Source: Chamaecyparis obtusa
Lineage: Eukaryota > Streptophyta > Pinopsida > Cupressales > Cupressaceae
Direction of reading: 5' to 3'
DNA length: 64,000 bases
Assembly: GCA_027943335.1 (NCBI GenBank)
Contig: BSBK01008428.1
Coordinates: forward strand, 62,001-126,000
This document shows, piece by piece, positions 45,290 to 57,536 of the stretch. The notes beneath the pieces were generated by a model. That model was not told where the DNA came from, did not search any database, and saw nothing but the letters and a program-made list of their open reading frames with translations. A program made the position numbers and the translations under genes. The first letter of the stretch is position 1; each line of letters begins with the position of its first letter.

Positions 45290-46666
45290 TTCAAACCAAA
45301 ATCTAAGGAACCTCTTGAGGCATATAAAGGAAAATTTGTTGCAGAGAAAGTACCTAAGCAAGAATTTAAAGAAGATGAAGCTATGCTTTCATGGCTCTAA
45401 AAAGATGAACCTGAATCCCAAGTTGTTCAAGCCGGTGACTCTAAAGTACTGAAGGTTCCTTATAAGTCATATGGCCCAGGGGATAAACTGATAGCTAAGA
45501 TGAGATATAAAGGAAAAGGACCTCTAGGACTACAGGGTAAATGTCTTCTTTCACCTCTTGAACATCGTGGTCGAGCCAATAAGAATATGACAGGTCTAGG
45601 ATACATGAAGAAGCCTTTCGGTCTTAGCAAGAATTCCTCACATGTCTTAGAACAAATTGAGCCTTCCGTAGAAAATCAACTAAAGGGGGAAATAACTGAA
45701 CAATTTGATAGTGATGATTTGGACACCACTGATGAGCTTATTCCTTATGAGCATTTGCATAAAGAAATCAAATACCTCCTTGATGTTGAAGATGATCCAA
45801 TCAAAAGAATTAATGTAGTAGAAACACAAGAACCTACTCTAGAGAAAGAGATAGTTGCAACACAAGAACCAGCTAATCTCGAAGGCAATCAAAAAGAGGA
45901 GGGTGGTAGTTATTCTGAGATAGATTCCCATGAGTATGAATTCAAATCAAAATCTGAGGGTAACCCTTCTTGGGGTATTCATCCTGACTTTACTCATGTT
46001 CATAGATTTCCTAGAGGCATAGATGAAGAATCTAATGACTATGAATGGGGAGCCATTCTAGAAGAAGATGAGCTTATTATAGAGAAATATGTTGATGTTA
46101 TTCACCAATATGCACCTAAACCCAACATAAGTCTAGAGAAAAATGATGTACTTATCGAGCTTGATCCTCTGATGGCTGAAGTGGATTATAAAAATAGCAT
46201 TAACCCTATTCATGAATTGAATGTCTTAAGTTGTAATATAACCTTTGAACTAGAGCGTTGGGTTAGGACTGATGATGACAAATCCATATCCATAAACACT
46301 CTTTCCCAATCTTTCACCACTTTAACTATCCAACATCTTGAACTTCTTGATCAAACCTCCAAAAACCTAAGCAATGGTATTTATACCTTCCCAAATGACT
46401 ATGCCCTTGCTTGCTACCTCAATATAGTTGAGCCTATGAGGACTTCCATCAGTGAACTGAGTGTTAGCATGACGGAGTCAAACATCAAGTATGTTAGTCA
46501 GAAAAATAAGAATGAGAATAAAAAGAAAAGGAGTTATGAGGGTGAAAACCACTTCGTGGCAGTCTCAGAACCTACAAAAGTAAAAATAAAAGACGTATCT
46601 GAACATGAAAACCTCTCTGAGGTGTGTAAGGATAAGATATTTGATGTCCTTCCTATATACACCTAA
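45290..46666 (+). pseudogene. Tat-like gypsy PR-RT linker with G-patch-like motif
   Basis: This is a long acidic linker between protease and reverse transcriptase. Bases 45500-46666 are open for 388 codons. The start (MRYKGKGPLGLQGKC, then NMTGLGYMKKPFG) has the glycine spacing of a G-patch. The middle is acidic (SDDLDTTDELIPYEHLHKEI). Later pieces such as DEESNDYEWGAILEEDEL follow. It is open over an unusual length for this window, so it may be a younger insertion, but it is cut by an LTR-like block at 46667. Confidence 0.7.
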
Positions 46667-47635
46667 AAATGGTCATCTAGACTATTAGCCCCTTTTGCTA
46701 AATCATCAATTGCTTATTCCTTGATCAAATCCTAGTTCTATCATTTATTCAATTATTTTCTATGGGCTAACCATCTTATCCTAAGTCTTTATTTAATTAA
46801 ATGGAATATTTCCTCCCCTTTTATTAAATAAAAAGCCCCCACTTTTCCTCTTATCCTAAGTTGCACAAATAAAACATTATTCTTATTTTATAAAAAGGGA
46901 AAAAGCACTTTTTGTCTCATATGGATAGAAAAGTCAACTCCTATTTTCTCATTGGAGGATATTTGTGCACATGGATTGCTCCTCTTTCAAGCTCCACCAT
47001 TGACTAAATCTTTTGCCTCTTAATCTCCATGGTCCATTTCTCCTCATTTCCTATAAAAGAAGAGCTCTCTTCTTCATTCTAGATCCCCAACTTTTTATGC
47101 TAATGTTATGCTGCAGGTTTTCTAGGTACATTTGGAGCTTTTGAAGATTTGGAGCATTCTTAGAATTCTACATCTCATTCTTGCATTCTACATCTCATTC
47201 TTGCATTCTTAGCTTAGCTTCATATTTATGCTTTCTTAGATTAGCTTCATTTCTATGCTCTAGATTAGCTCACATAGATTAATTAGCTTGGGTTGTAACA
47301 CTTGCATATTTCCTTTCACAACTTAGCTTGCATTTCCATTTCTAGCATAGCATAGCATTGCATTGCATTTTCATTCTTGATTCTTGAGGATATTGGCATT
47401 CTTGCCCTTGTCTTCATTAAATCTCCCATTGCATGGTTTACTAGCAAGGTTATAGGCTAAATAGCTCTAGCTGAGAGCATTCTTAAAAACCCTTACACTC
47501 CATGCCTAGGGAGCTATGGATCGATTTGTGAGGGCTCATTCTTGAGTTTCCTTGCATGTAATGATCCATAGAAGTGTGACACATTTATAGAACACACTTC
47601 CAAGTCATTTATAGGATAGATCTCCAGTTCTAATT
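46667..47635 (+). mobile_element. Inserted LTR-like block (~970 bp)
   Basis: This non-coding block splits the linker from the RT frame, which resumes at about 47636 as EPTQSINLGTSEEL. It has a TATA-like CTATAAAAGAAGAG at about 47050, a T/C-rich leader after it, and a 20-bp direct repeat at 47165-47204. A solo LTR fits best. An intron between PR and RT, known in Ogre elements, is the alternative. Terminal TG/CA and a target duplication were not resolved. Confidence 0.45.
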
Positions 47636-48663
47636 GAGCCCACTCAATCGATCAACTTGGGAACATCAGAAGAACTATAGTTGATCCATGTAGCACAATC
47701 TTTATCAGAAGAAGAGAAGCAAAAATTTACAACCTTCCTCACAAAGAAGAAGATCAACTTTGCATGGAAATATTTAGATATGCCAGGGATGGATCCTGAT
47801 CTTATAATGCACCATTTATCTATAGCTCCTAGAGTAAAACCAGTTAAGAAAAAATTAAGAAAGATGCATCCTCGTGTTCCACTCTTGGTAAAAGCTGAAT
47901 TAGAGAAACTACTCAAATCCAAATTCATCCGAGTTATTGATTATGCAGAATGGATCTCTAGTATTGTACCTATTTCAAAACTAGATAAATCAATCAAAGT
48001 GTGCATAGACTTTAGAGATGTAAATAGAGCATACCCTAAGGATGATTTTCCACTACCTAACATTGATATGATAGTGGACATGACTATGGGCTTTGAGATG
48101 TATTATTTAATGGATGGTTTTTCTGGATATAATCAAATAAAAATTGCTCCAGAGGATCAAGAGAAAACTACTTTCACATGTGCATGGGGCACCTTCTATT
48201 GGAATGTCATGCCATTTAGGCTTAAGAATGCTGGTGCTACATATTAGAGAGCCATGAAATGTATTTTTCATGACATGATGCAAAGGACTATGGAGGATTA
48301 TGTTGATGATACTTTAGCAAAATCTATGATTAGAGCTAAACATCTAAATGACTTAAGCAAGATACTAGACAGAATGGAAAAATTTAGTCTCAGACTAAAT
48401 CGTAAGAAGTGTGGTTTTGGTGTCACTTATAGAAAACTCTTAGGATACATAGTCTCCAAGAAAGGCATTGAAGTTGATCCAGCTAAAGTAAAGGCTATCA
48501 TGAAGATGCAACCTCCCAAAAACATCAATCAAATGAGAACATTGCAAGGGAGTGTTCAAGCTATCAGATGCTTCATATCTCAGCTAGCAGACATATCATA
48601 GCCTTTTACAAAAACATTACATAAAGGTGTAACATTTGCATGGAATGAAGAATGTGAAAAAGT
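47636..48663 (+). pseudogene. Tat-like gypsy reverse transcriptase and RNase H start
   Basis: Reverse transcriptase reads from LIHVAQSLSEEEKQKFTTF through FAWKYLDMPGMDPDLIMHHL, CIDFRDVNRAYPKDDFPLPN, DGFSGYNQIKI and the active site DYVDDTLAKS, to LLGYIVSKKGIEVDPAKVKA. One stop at 48246-48248 (TAG where a Gln codon is expected) splits it. After a second stop at 48598, RNase H begins (PFTKTLHKGVTFAWNEECEK) and breaks off at about 48663. It is otherwise well preserved. Confidence 0.85.
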
Positions 48664-48702
48664 ATAAAATAAATAATATTTTAAAAATTAGAAGGTGTGA
48701 CA

Positions 48703-49088
48703 TTTAAAAATATAAAATAAATAATATTTTAAAAGTTAGAATTTCAAAAGAGAAGTGAAAAAGTTAATCATATTAAATACTAATAACCAGTATTAAATTT
48801 GGTAATTCAGAATTAAATAAATTTAAAAATTACTTTGGCTCCATAGGCTAAACCTAACCCTAATTTCAAAATTAGGGTTTGGCCCAAAAATAAAACATGT
48901 CCAAAACCCTAAATTCTCCATTTTTGGTTTTGCAAGTTGGCCATGAGCACTTGAAGAAAAAGAAAAGGGCAGTATCCACACAAGTATACAAGGGCGTATA
49001 CACACACACAAGTGTGTCTATACTCTCATATATACTTGTGTATATATTCATAGCATGAAACTACAACAATGGAGGATAAAAGAAATTC
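48703..49088 (+). mobile_element. LTR-c, 3' part
   Basis: It matches 10215-10604 closely, including the short open frame on the reverse strand. Between this and the piece at 43329-43385, about 745 bp of LTR-c are missing and replaced by the Tat-like fragment. Confidence 0.8.
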
Positions 49089-49598
49089 AGATTTCACATG
49101 ACATCTACAACATTAACAATAAGTTATAATAGTTATTTAGTTTAATGTTCAATCTTTATTTAACATTAAAACTAAACTACAGTTTTACAATTTTTTTTTA
49201 TGATTTTAGTTTATAAATACTTTGTTATCACAAAGTTAAGTCTATGTTGAAAAATAACAAACTTTTCTCTGTTTATTATTTATTTTACGAGTTTGTTAAA
49301 ATTTCATTTCTTATTCACAAGCTTTTTATGCCAGTGAATATATCTCATGTACATTTCACTTACATATTCTTTCACTACACCTTGTTCATTGGTATATTAG
49401 TTTTTTTTTTATGTTATAGACATTTATCATTACTATATGAAGAAAGAAACTAGTGGCATTCATTTTACTGTAACAAATGAAATATTTATTTTTTTAAAAT
49501 ATCATTTACTGGTGTTTTATTTTCTTTAAACTGCAGGCTAAATTCCTTTTTTTTGTTGTAGACTATAATTTATTCGATGAATTTTTTATAAAAATTTA
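49089..49598. other. AT-rich sequence, nothing recognised
   Basis: This has no counterpart in the first segmental copy, where LTR-c joins the LINE head directly (10604/10606). No coding content was recognised. Confidence 0.5.
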
Positions 49599-49870
49599 GG
49601 GTGGGACTACCTGTTGTGAACATAGGATGGCATCCCATTATTCCCTACTACCCGCTGAGGAAGGGGCTGAGTCTCCTGCCCCTCCCACCAATGGTATGCG
49701 GGTGGGCTAGATCCCCCACACCCATTGGTGGGTGGCAGGGCTCCCCTGTTCACTGCCCCGATGGGGGATAGTGGCTGGGAATGTGCCACCACTCCCATGA
49801 ATGGTGGTGGTGGGAGGAGTACCCCCCACTAGCACCAAAGGGCTTCGTCCAATACCAAAATAAGCACGGA
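49599..49870. other. GC-rich island of unknown origin
   Basis: About 270 bp with much higher GC than any neighbour, rich in GGTGGG/CCCACC runs on both strands (for example CACCCATTGGTGGGTGGCAG near 49719). It has internal near-palindromic G/C blocks and no convincing frame on either strand. It is not present elsewhere in the window. Confidence 0.6.
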
Positions 49871-49947
49871 TAGAGTTTTATTAAGTTTTTTTTTAATATA
49901 AACTGTTTATTTATAATTACATAGTTTCAATATAATAAAGTTTGGTC

Positions 49948-50910
49948 AAGAAAGAGAAAGGTTTATATCCAATGAAAGTTGTTGATAGAGGTGGTAGAAT
50001 TAGAAATTTCTACTGTTCGATAGAGAAGATTGATGGATAAGATTGATGTCATTATATAATTATTAATAAGGAATTTTATTTTTAATTTATTTTGAAGATA
50101 ATAAGAAAATTTAGTTATTCTTTATTTTGAAGATATCAAAAAAAAAGATAGATAAAGATTGGTGATACTATTGTATAACTATATTAATATTACGTTAAAT
50201 GATTATTATATATTTTGTACATTTTAAATTATTAAATAAAAGTAAAAAGTAAAAATATATTTGTTATTTATTTTGAAGATAACAATAAGATTGGTGATAC
50301 TATTATATAATTATCTCTTTGGGCTAAATAATTATTATATATTCTATATATTTTCAATTATTAAATATAAGTGAAAAATTAAAATATATTTGTTATTTAT
50401 TTTGAAGATATCAATAAGATTGGTAGATACTATTTTATAACTATCTCTTTACGCTAAATATTTTTTTTATATATACTATATATTTTAAACCAAGTTAAAG
50501 TTAAAATATATTTGTTATTATTACAATAAAAAAAGCAAGGCTTCAATTTCATGAACTTTACAAAATATAACATCTACAATTTTTTTGCATCAATGGCCAA
50601 CAATGAATGTGGTCATGGCTAATCTAGGGGCAAGATGACTAGCTACCAGGTCATGGAGTAGGTGGTGAGCGATGGAGGAAATATGGGAGGCAAAAATCCA
50701 TTCATTCGCCATAGGGGGAAAAAAAATTCCCTTGGGAAATAGAGGCTTAGTTGCTAAATGAAAGATATGTGAACATTCTAAAAGGAATTTGATAGGAAAG
50801 AAAGAGACCCATAAGTGAAAAGGAAAAATCTATTTCTAAAATCAAATTCAATAAATGAAATCCAAAGAATGGGTTTGAGAAGAATCAATAAGGGAATGAG
50901 GTCAAAGCCA
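49948..50910 (+). mobile_element. LINE 5' end with leader, three monomers and head
   Basis: The leader 49948-50120 matches 33203-33379. Monomers lie at 50121-50267, 50268-50396 and 50397-50518. The head 50602-50910 matches 10606-10917 and is joined to gypsy integrase at the same junction. Confidence 0.8.
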
Positions 50911-53900
50911 TTAATGTCTTCTTTACTTTCTCATGTAACTCTTTCATGGATTGAGAAAAGTCATTAGCATGGCCATTGATTCCTTCATATCCCTTTAAGT
51001 CTCTAAGCTCAAGAACTCCTCTTGGATATAATCTATACACCACTTCAAATGGACATTGGTACTGTCATTGTAAGCAGATTCTTCTTGGGAAATGACTTGT
51101 TCGCATCCTTGTCCATACTCTTTGGTCAAACATCTCAAAAAGTTACCAAGTACCCTGTTAATGACATCTATCTATCCATCCATTTGAGGATGATAGGTAG
51201 AGCTATGAGACAAATTGGCTCCTAGCTTCCTTTAGAGGGTCTTCTAGAAGTGTCCCATGAAATTCACATCTCTTTCTACAACTATGCTTATTGGAAAAAA
51301 ATGTATCCTTACTATCTCCTTGAATAAAACATGGGCAATATAACTGGCATCATGTGCTCTTTTACAAGGAATAAAGTGGCTCATCTTACTGAATCTATCT
51401 ACTACCAAAAATACACTATCTAAACCAGTTGGTGTCCTAGGAAATCCTACTATAAAATCCATGCTTATGCACTCCCAAGGTCTATATGGGATGGGAACTA
51501 GTTGGTAAAGACCCGCATTTGATGATGTCCCCTTTTCCTTTTGACACACTCCACATTGCTCAACATACCTTCTTATGTCTTTTAGCATTTTAGGCCACCA
51601 ATAGAATCTCTCCACTAAGTCTAGGGTCTTGTTTAACCCAAAGTGTCTACTCAAGCTACCACTTTTCTTCTCTTGGATGAGGTTCTCCCTCATTGAACCT
51701 GTTGGAAGACATAAATTCTTGCCCTTAAATAGTAAACTATTTTGCAAAGTATAGTTAGCATATTCACTATGAAAGTGATTATCAAATTCAATGCATACCT
51801 TGTGGATCTCTGAGAAGTCTACATCTCCATTATAGAGGTCTTTGAACTCTTCAACTACAATGCTTTGTAACTGTATCTCTTGGATAGTGAGCAACATCCT
51901 ACTAAGGGCATATGAAACCTTATGATTAACCCCCTTTTTGTGCTTGATTGTAAAGGTATATGATTGTAGGAACTCCATCCATTTGATGTGACTCAAACTA
52001 AGTTTCTACTAATTATTTATGTAACTTAGTGCTTGGTTATCAGTGAAAACCACAAACGATTTAGGCAATAGGTAGTTCCTGCACTTCTTAAGGGCTTGTA
52101 CTAAAGAATATAGCTCTAAGTCATAGGATGAATACCTAGAATTTTCCTCATTAAGTCTCTCACTAAAGAATTCCACTAGCCTGCCTTCTTGGCTTAGGAC
52201 TGCCCCCACTTCTATGTTGTTTGCATCACATTCCACTATGAATGGTTTGACAAAACTTGGTAAAAATAGTATTTTTTGGGTAGCTACTTCCTTCTTTAAC
52301 CTCTCAAACCTCTCATTGGCTTATTTGGTCCATACAAACTTTGTCTTAAGTCCTCCTTTGAAAGTGTCAAGGACTGGTATAGAAATTTCATTAAACCTTA
52401 TAATAAACTTCCTATAGAATCGGGCTAACCCATGGAAGTTTCTAACTTCAATCCCTATCTTGGGAGTAGGCCAACTGATAATGGCTTCAACCTTAATCTT
52501 ATCAATATTCAAGTCACCTTGGGACACTACAAATTTGAGGTAGAAGAGTTCTTGTTTCATAAACTCACTCTTTTCAAGGTTTATGGTGAGCTTCTCATCT
52601 TGAAGTTTCTTTAACACAAGTTCTAGGTGTTTCATATGGTCCTCCTTTGTATTACTAAAGACTAATATGTCATCTAGATACACCACTATAAATACTTCTA
52701 TATAGTCCTTTAAGACCTCATGAAGGTGCTAGGTGCATTTGTGAGGCCAAATGGCATTACTAGCCACTCATAGAAACCTTCTATGGTTTTGAATGCAGAT
52801 TTCCACTCATCACCCCCTTTCATCCTGATTTGATAGTACCCACTCTTTAGGTCTATCTTGGATTAGAATTTAGCACCCCCTAGACAATCTTTTAGGTCTT
52901 CTATCCTATGGATATTGAACCTATACCTAATGGTGATCGAACTGATTTCTCTTGAGTCAGTGCACATCCTTCATGTGCATCACTTCTTGGGTGCTAGAAC
53001 AACTAGTACAACACAAGGGCTTATTCTCTTCCTTATCAAACCTTGATCAAAAATTTCTTGAACTTGCCTTGCTATCAACTTTTTTTGTTCTGGTGTCACC
53101 TCGTAGGTAGCTTTATCAGGTAGTGATTCCCCTAGTACAAAGTCAATCTGATGACTGATTTCTCTCTATGGTAGTAATCTAGCTAGTGTACCCTCACTAA
53201 CAATTTCCTTGAACTGGTCTAACAATTTCTTTACTTCTGTTGGCAAAGGTGACCGATTAGGTGACTCCTCCTCCTTGAGCTTCAACATTATAGCATAGCC
53301 AACTTATTCTCCTTCTTTCATGTCTTGTTGGAACTATTTCCCACTTATTAGGAGTGCATTTGAGTCCACCTTATCAACTGCATCTCAATTAAATACTACA
53401 TCTTGTAAGTTACTCCATTCTTCTTAAATGAGTACTTGTTCTCCTTGCAATGGTGTACTGTCTCCCTATCATATTGCCATGGTCTACCAAGAAATAGATG
53501 GCATGCATTCATTGATAACACATCACAAAGTATTATGTCTTGATACTTTCCTATGGTGACCTCAATCCATACTTATTTGAATTAACCAATATATTTTGCC
53601 CCTTATTCAACCAAGTGACCTTGTAGAGACACACATGAGGAATCTTGGTGAGTTTCAACTCTTATACTACCTCCTCTGAAATGGCATTGTTAGTAGACCT
53701 TGAATCAATTATAACCCTACATACTTCACCTAGTATCTTGCACTTGACCCTAAAAAGACCCCTCATCTATTTATGTTCATCCTTTGTAGGTGCTTTGATC
53801 AAAATCCTTCTCACCATAAGATTCTCTCCTTTCTTTGAATCTAAACTCATCTTTGATTTTTTAATAACGTCCTCCTCTTGTGCATATGAAATCTTTTTCT

Positions 53901-55035
53901 CACCTTGTGAAGATTATGGCTTATTAGGACACCTATATGCAGGGTGAACCAACTGCCCATAATTATAAAACTTCATGGAAGAAAAATGAGAGCTTCCCCA
54001 AATCCACCTGATCTACCTCTTCCACCATTGTAGGAACTCCTACCTTAGTATCCTCCTCTTCTATTTGACTCATGGGATTTTTCACCAAACTTAGAATCAC
54101 CTTGGCCTCTGGTCTCATTGCTCCTTCCACCAGGACCTCCTCTATGTCCACCTCTAGAGTCTTTGCCTCTTCCTCTACCTCTACTATTTGTATCTTGTTT
54201 TTTTTCAACTTTTCCTCCTCTTTAATAGCCATTTGATAACAACTATGGAGAGTAGTTAGTGTAAAGAGACTCAACTCTTCCTGTATATTCCATCTAAGGT
54301 CATTTAGATACCTAGAAACCTTAATGCTTTCCATTTCTTGCACTCTAGACCTGAGGCTTAGTTTTTGGAATTCTTCTATATAGGAAGCCACATATAGATC
54401 TCTTTGTTTGAGATTTTGCATTTTCTTTTACAATTGGATGTCATAATCTTCCGATAGATAGTTTTCCTTTACCTTAGCCACCATAGTCTTCCAATTGGTT
54501 ATTGGCTTCTTTCCATCCTTCTCTATTTCTTCTTCCAAGAACTTCCACCATGTTAGTGCTTGTCCTCTTAGCCTTGATTTGGTTGTCTTCACCTTTTAGG
54601 CCTCTGTAACCCCATCACATTAAAATTGATTCTCCATTCCCTCAATCCACTCCATAACCAATTCTACATCCATTATTCTAGTTAAAACCATAATGCCTTC
54701 TAGTGCCTTGGAACTGGGTGCCTTCAAGGATTTTAGGAAATGTTCCTCTATTAATGGAGGGTCTTTTTCAGGTTCTATTTCTTCTTTTACTTGAATCTTA
54801 CCTTTGTATTTGTCCACTTCTAACCATTCTTTCATCTTTCCTGCAGTCTCTGCAACCTCTTCTAGCTTGTGCTTTATTTCTTCTACAACTTCTTCAAGAA
54901 GTCTATTCCTCTCTTGTTTCTCTATCAAATCTCCATCCATTTTTGCATTATTCACCATTGTGCTTTCGCTTATTGATTCACTTTCCTCTGTCATACACTT
55001 CTCAATTCCCAAGCCTTTTATTGGCTATGATACCA
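50911..55035 (-). mobile_element. Gypsy gag-pol remnant, segmental copy D'
   Basis: This is the minus-strand duplicate of 10918-15057. It holds gag (55012-54620 and 54421-53963), a protease region near 53700-53850, reverse transcriptase (52686-52440, YLDDILVFSN), RNase H (52236-52009) and integrase (51996-51244). Its own damage includes two adjacent stops in RNase H at about 52008-52013 (after SYINN), a CAG-to-TAG stop in the integrase motif MDGQIDV near 51178, and the loss of about 17 bp near 51053. The gag halves match copy D except for scattered substitutions. Confidence 0.85.
55023..55035 (-). other. Primer-binding site, copy D'
   Basis: TGGTATCATAGCC is identical to 15045-15057, including the one difference from the canonical site. 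Confidence 0.8.
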
Positions 55036-55037
55036 AT

Positions 55038-56649
55038 TTGGTGGAGAGCGCTACCTCTCAAGATCACTCTTGCTCTACCTAAGACCTATTCTTTGGTTTT
55101 ACTAGGCTATTCCTTTCTAGACTATGTAGAGATCAGTCCTAGGATTCCTATATCCTTGTAGAGCTCTCCACCAACTTCAAACTCTCCACTATGCTTCACT
55201 ATCCAACTATGCACTCATGGACTTAATTTAGCCACCCTACCTCCCAAATCCTCTTGGGACTTGGAATAGGTGTTTTGGCTATCCCTTGCTTGTTTTCAAA
55301 CCATTTTTATCCACTTGAATGGATTCTCCCTTGGGTCTTCCATCGCTTTCTTTCCTTCCAAGTTTGTAGGCCTTGTAGCCTTTTTAGCCCCAATTAGGCC
55401 TCCTCAAATTAGAGTTCTCTGAATAACTCTCAACTCCTTCGAATAGACCCCCAAACTATTTAGGGATTCTCTCTATGGACTTCCTAGGCTTAAATATATC
55501 CTAGGTTTTAAACCCCAAAAGTGTTTGTACTTAGGTTTGTCACCAAACCCCTACTTTTAAGGGTTTATAGGGTATGCGACTCTATTTGGCTTCTTGAGTC
55601 TCAAAATGTTCTTTAATGGTATTCTCTACACTTCTCCATGCATCCAAATTACTATAAAACATGCATCTATACTTATACACCCTTTATTGGTTCACTTATA
55701 TCCATTGAGCAGGCTCTCTTGCTATTGATCTTTTCAAAAACCTATCTAGAATGCTTCTGCACTGGCCTAGGACTTGAGGGAAAAATTAACTCTCCTACAA
55801 AAAAGACTCCACAAACCATATTTACAACATATAAAATTTCCCCTACTTGATTCCAAGAGGCCATGGAATTTCAACAATGGGAAGTCAAGTGGGGAGCATA
55901 TTTACAGGACTGCCACTGAAGTAGGTAGTGAACCAGTGAAACACAAAGAATTTGCAAAATTCTAACCACTTGTACAAAATAACTAAAATAATGGCATAAA
56001 ATGTAATTAAATAACATAAAGTAATTCTTCAAACCATTAGTTCATTCCTTTCAATCTATTCAATGATTGGATGAAGGCTATGTTACCAAAAACATGATCA
56101 AATCATGTGATAACAAGAACACAATCCGTACAATAACTCCCTCTCCGTTAGATTAGGGTTTTTCTGACCTTATATATTATCTTCCCACATGTTTGGACCC
56201 TTAGGTCAGGTTTAGAACACCATTACAACCTTTTCCTAGTTTTTAGGAAATGTTGTCATGACAACTTTGCAAAATTGAAAAGTTGTTATGAGCAACTTTA
56301 CATCTTTTTTACATCTTTTTGAAAACTTGACTTTCCACTCTCCTACCTAGCCTAGCTCGAACCTAAATCATTCTAATGTTTCTTAAAATACTTAAAATCA
56401 TCAAAATATCCATGCTACTCCATTTTGGAGTCATAGTCAAACCTTGACCCAAGTTGACTTTTCTAAGACTTAGCACTAGACCTATTGAAACTAGACCACT
56501 TTCAAGACTCAAAGAACACCTAACTAAAAACACAAATCAAACCACACTTGGGACTTTATCAATAGTCCTTATTGCCTTGGTGGTTGGCTAGAACCATCTA
56601 CAAGCCAAAATGAACTAGGATCTAGATAAGACCCTAAGGTGCTCCTCCA
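55038..56649 (-). mobile_element. LTR-b, segmental copy
   Basis: This is the duplicate of 15060-16671 at offset 39978, with the palindrome cluster at about 56249-56299 and the TATA at about 56168-56178. Confidence 0.75.
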
Positions 56650-56650
56650 C

Positions 56651-57536
56651 TGGCTCTCGTAGGGAAAGAGTTTAAAATTTACAAACACCAATTACATAAC
56701 CCTAAAAAAAATAAAACTAATATACATAGACCCAATTTTCATTCCCACAAGGGCCAGGTGATTTCCACAGTGGGAATTCAAGATGGAGCCATTTTAACTA
56801 TGTACACCTTGTCCAGTCTAGAGACTCAGAACTAGGAACAAGAATTTATTTACCTAAACAAACTAAAAAATAAATCAAACCATTTCACACACAAAAATAA
56901 AATGATGAATCTTAACTATCATACAGAAAATATTTCCTAATTCAATCTATTGAACTCAAATGGAAACCAAATTCAAGAACACAGTCAATGAACCTTAAAC
57001 AATCAAAATGCTTGGTATTGGAAATCATGTCAAAATGCTGCCAAACTTTGTACATTTTTCAGAAGGACCTTAAATATGTCCATCCTCCATGTTTAAACAA
57101 ATTTATCCAACCCATAACTACTTTAGGGAATATTTTCTCCTTTTGCCCAAATATTGTCATGCTACATTGAAAAGTTGTAAAAGTTGCTCTAGAAACTTTA
57201 TGTTTGCAGCTCTTACATTTGTGTCCATTAAAATGAGGTGACCCAATATATGGGTTCCAAAATACATATAGAAACCGCCTAGAAATTCCTATAACCAAAA
57301 TAAGATATTTGATGCACTCTTTTGTGCCATTCTCCACACTATGCCACTTTTGGCTTACATGGAAACTTTGGGCCAACACATAAATAACTCTGACAACTTG
57401 GACAAAGTAACATAACCAATTATGAATACTCACCTATTAGACTCTCAACTAGTCCTTATTCACACCATGGTCCTTGTAGGATCAAACAATCCAAAATTTG
57501 AGGGTTGAAGTTACCTAACCCCCAAGTGCTCCTGCA
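56651..57536 (-). mobile_element. LTR-a (886 bp), segmental copy
   Basis: This is the duplicate of 16673-17557, again one base from LTR-b. Confidence 0.75.

Noticed and set aside
49244..49453. 69-codon frame after LTR-c
   Set aside because: It is AT-rich and Phe/Tyr/Ile-rich by composition, with no domain and no duplicate.
54703..55161. A 152-codon plus-strand frame rich in Leu and Ser
   Set aside because: It is the reverse strand of gypsy gag. The low-complexity Leu/Ser content mirrors the Glu/Lys-rich gag frame.
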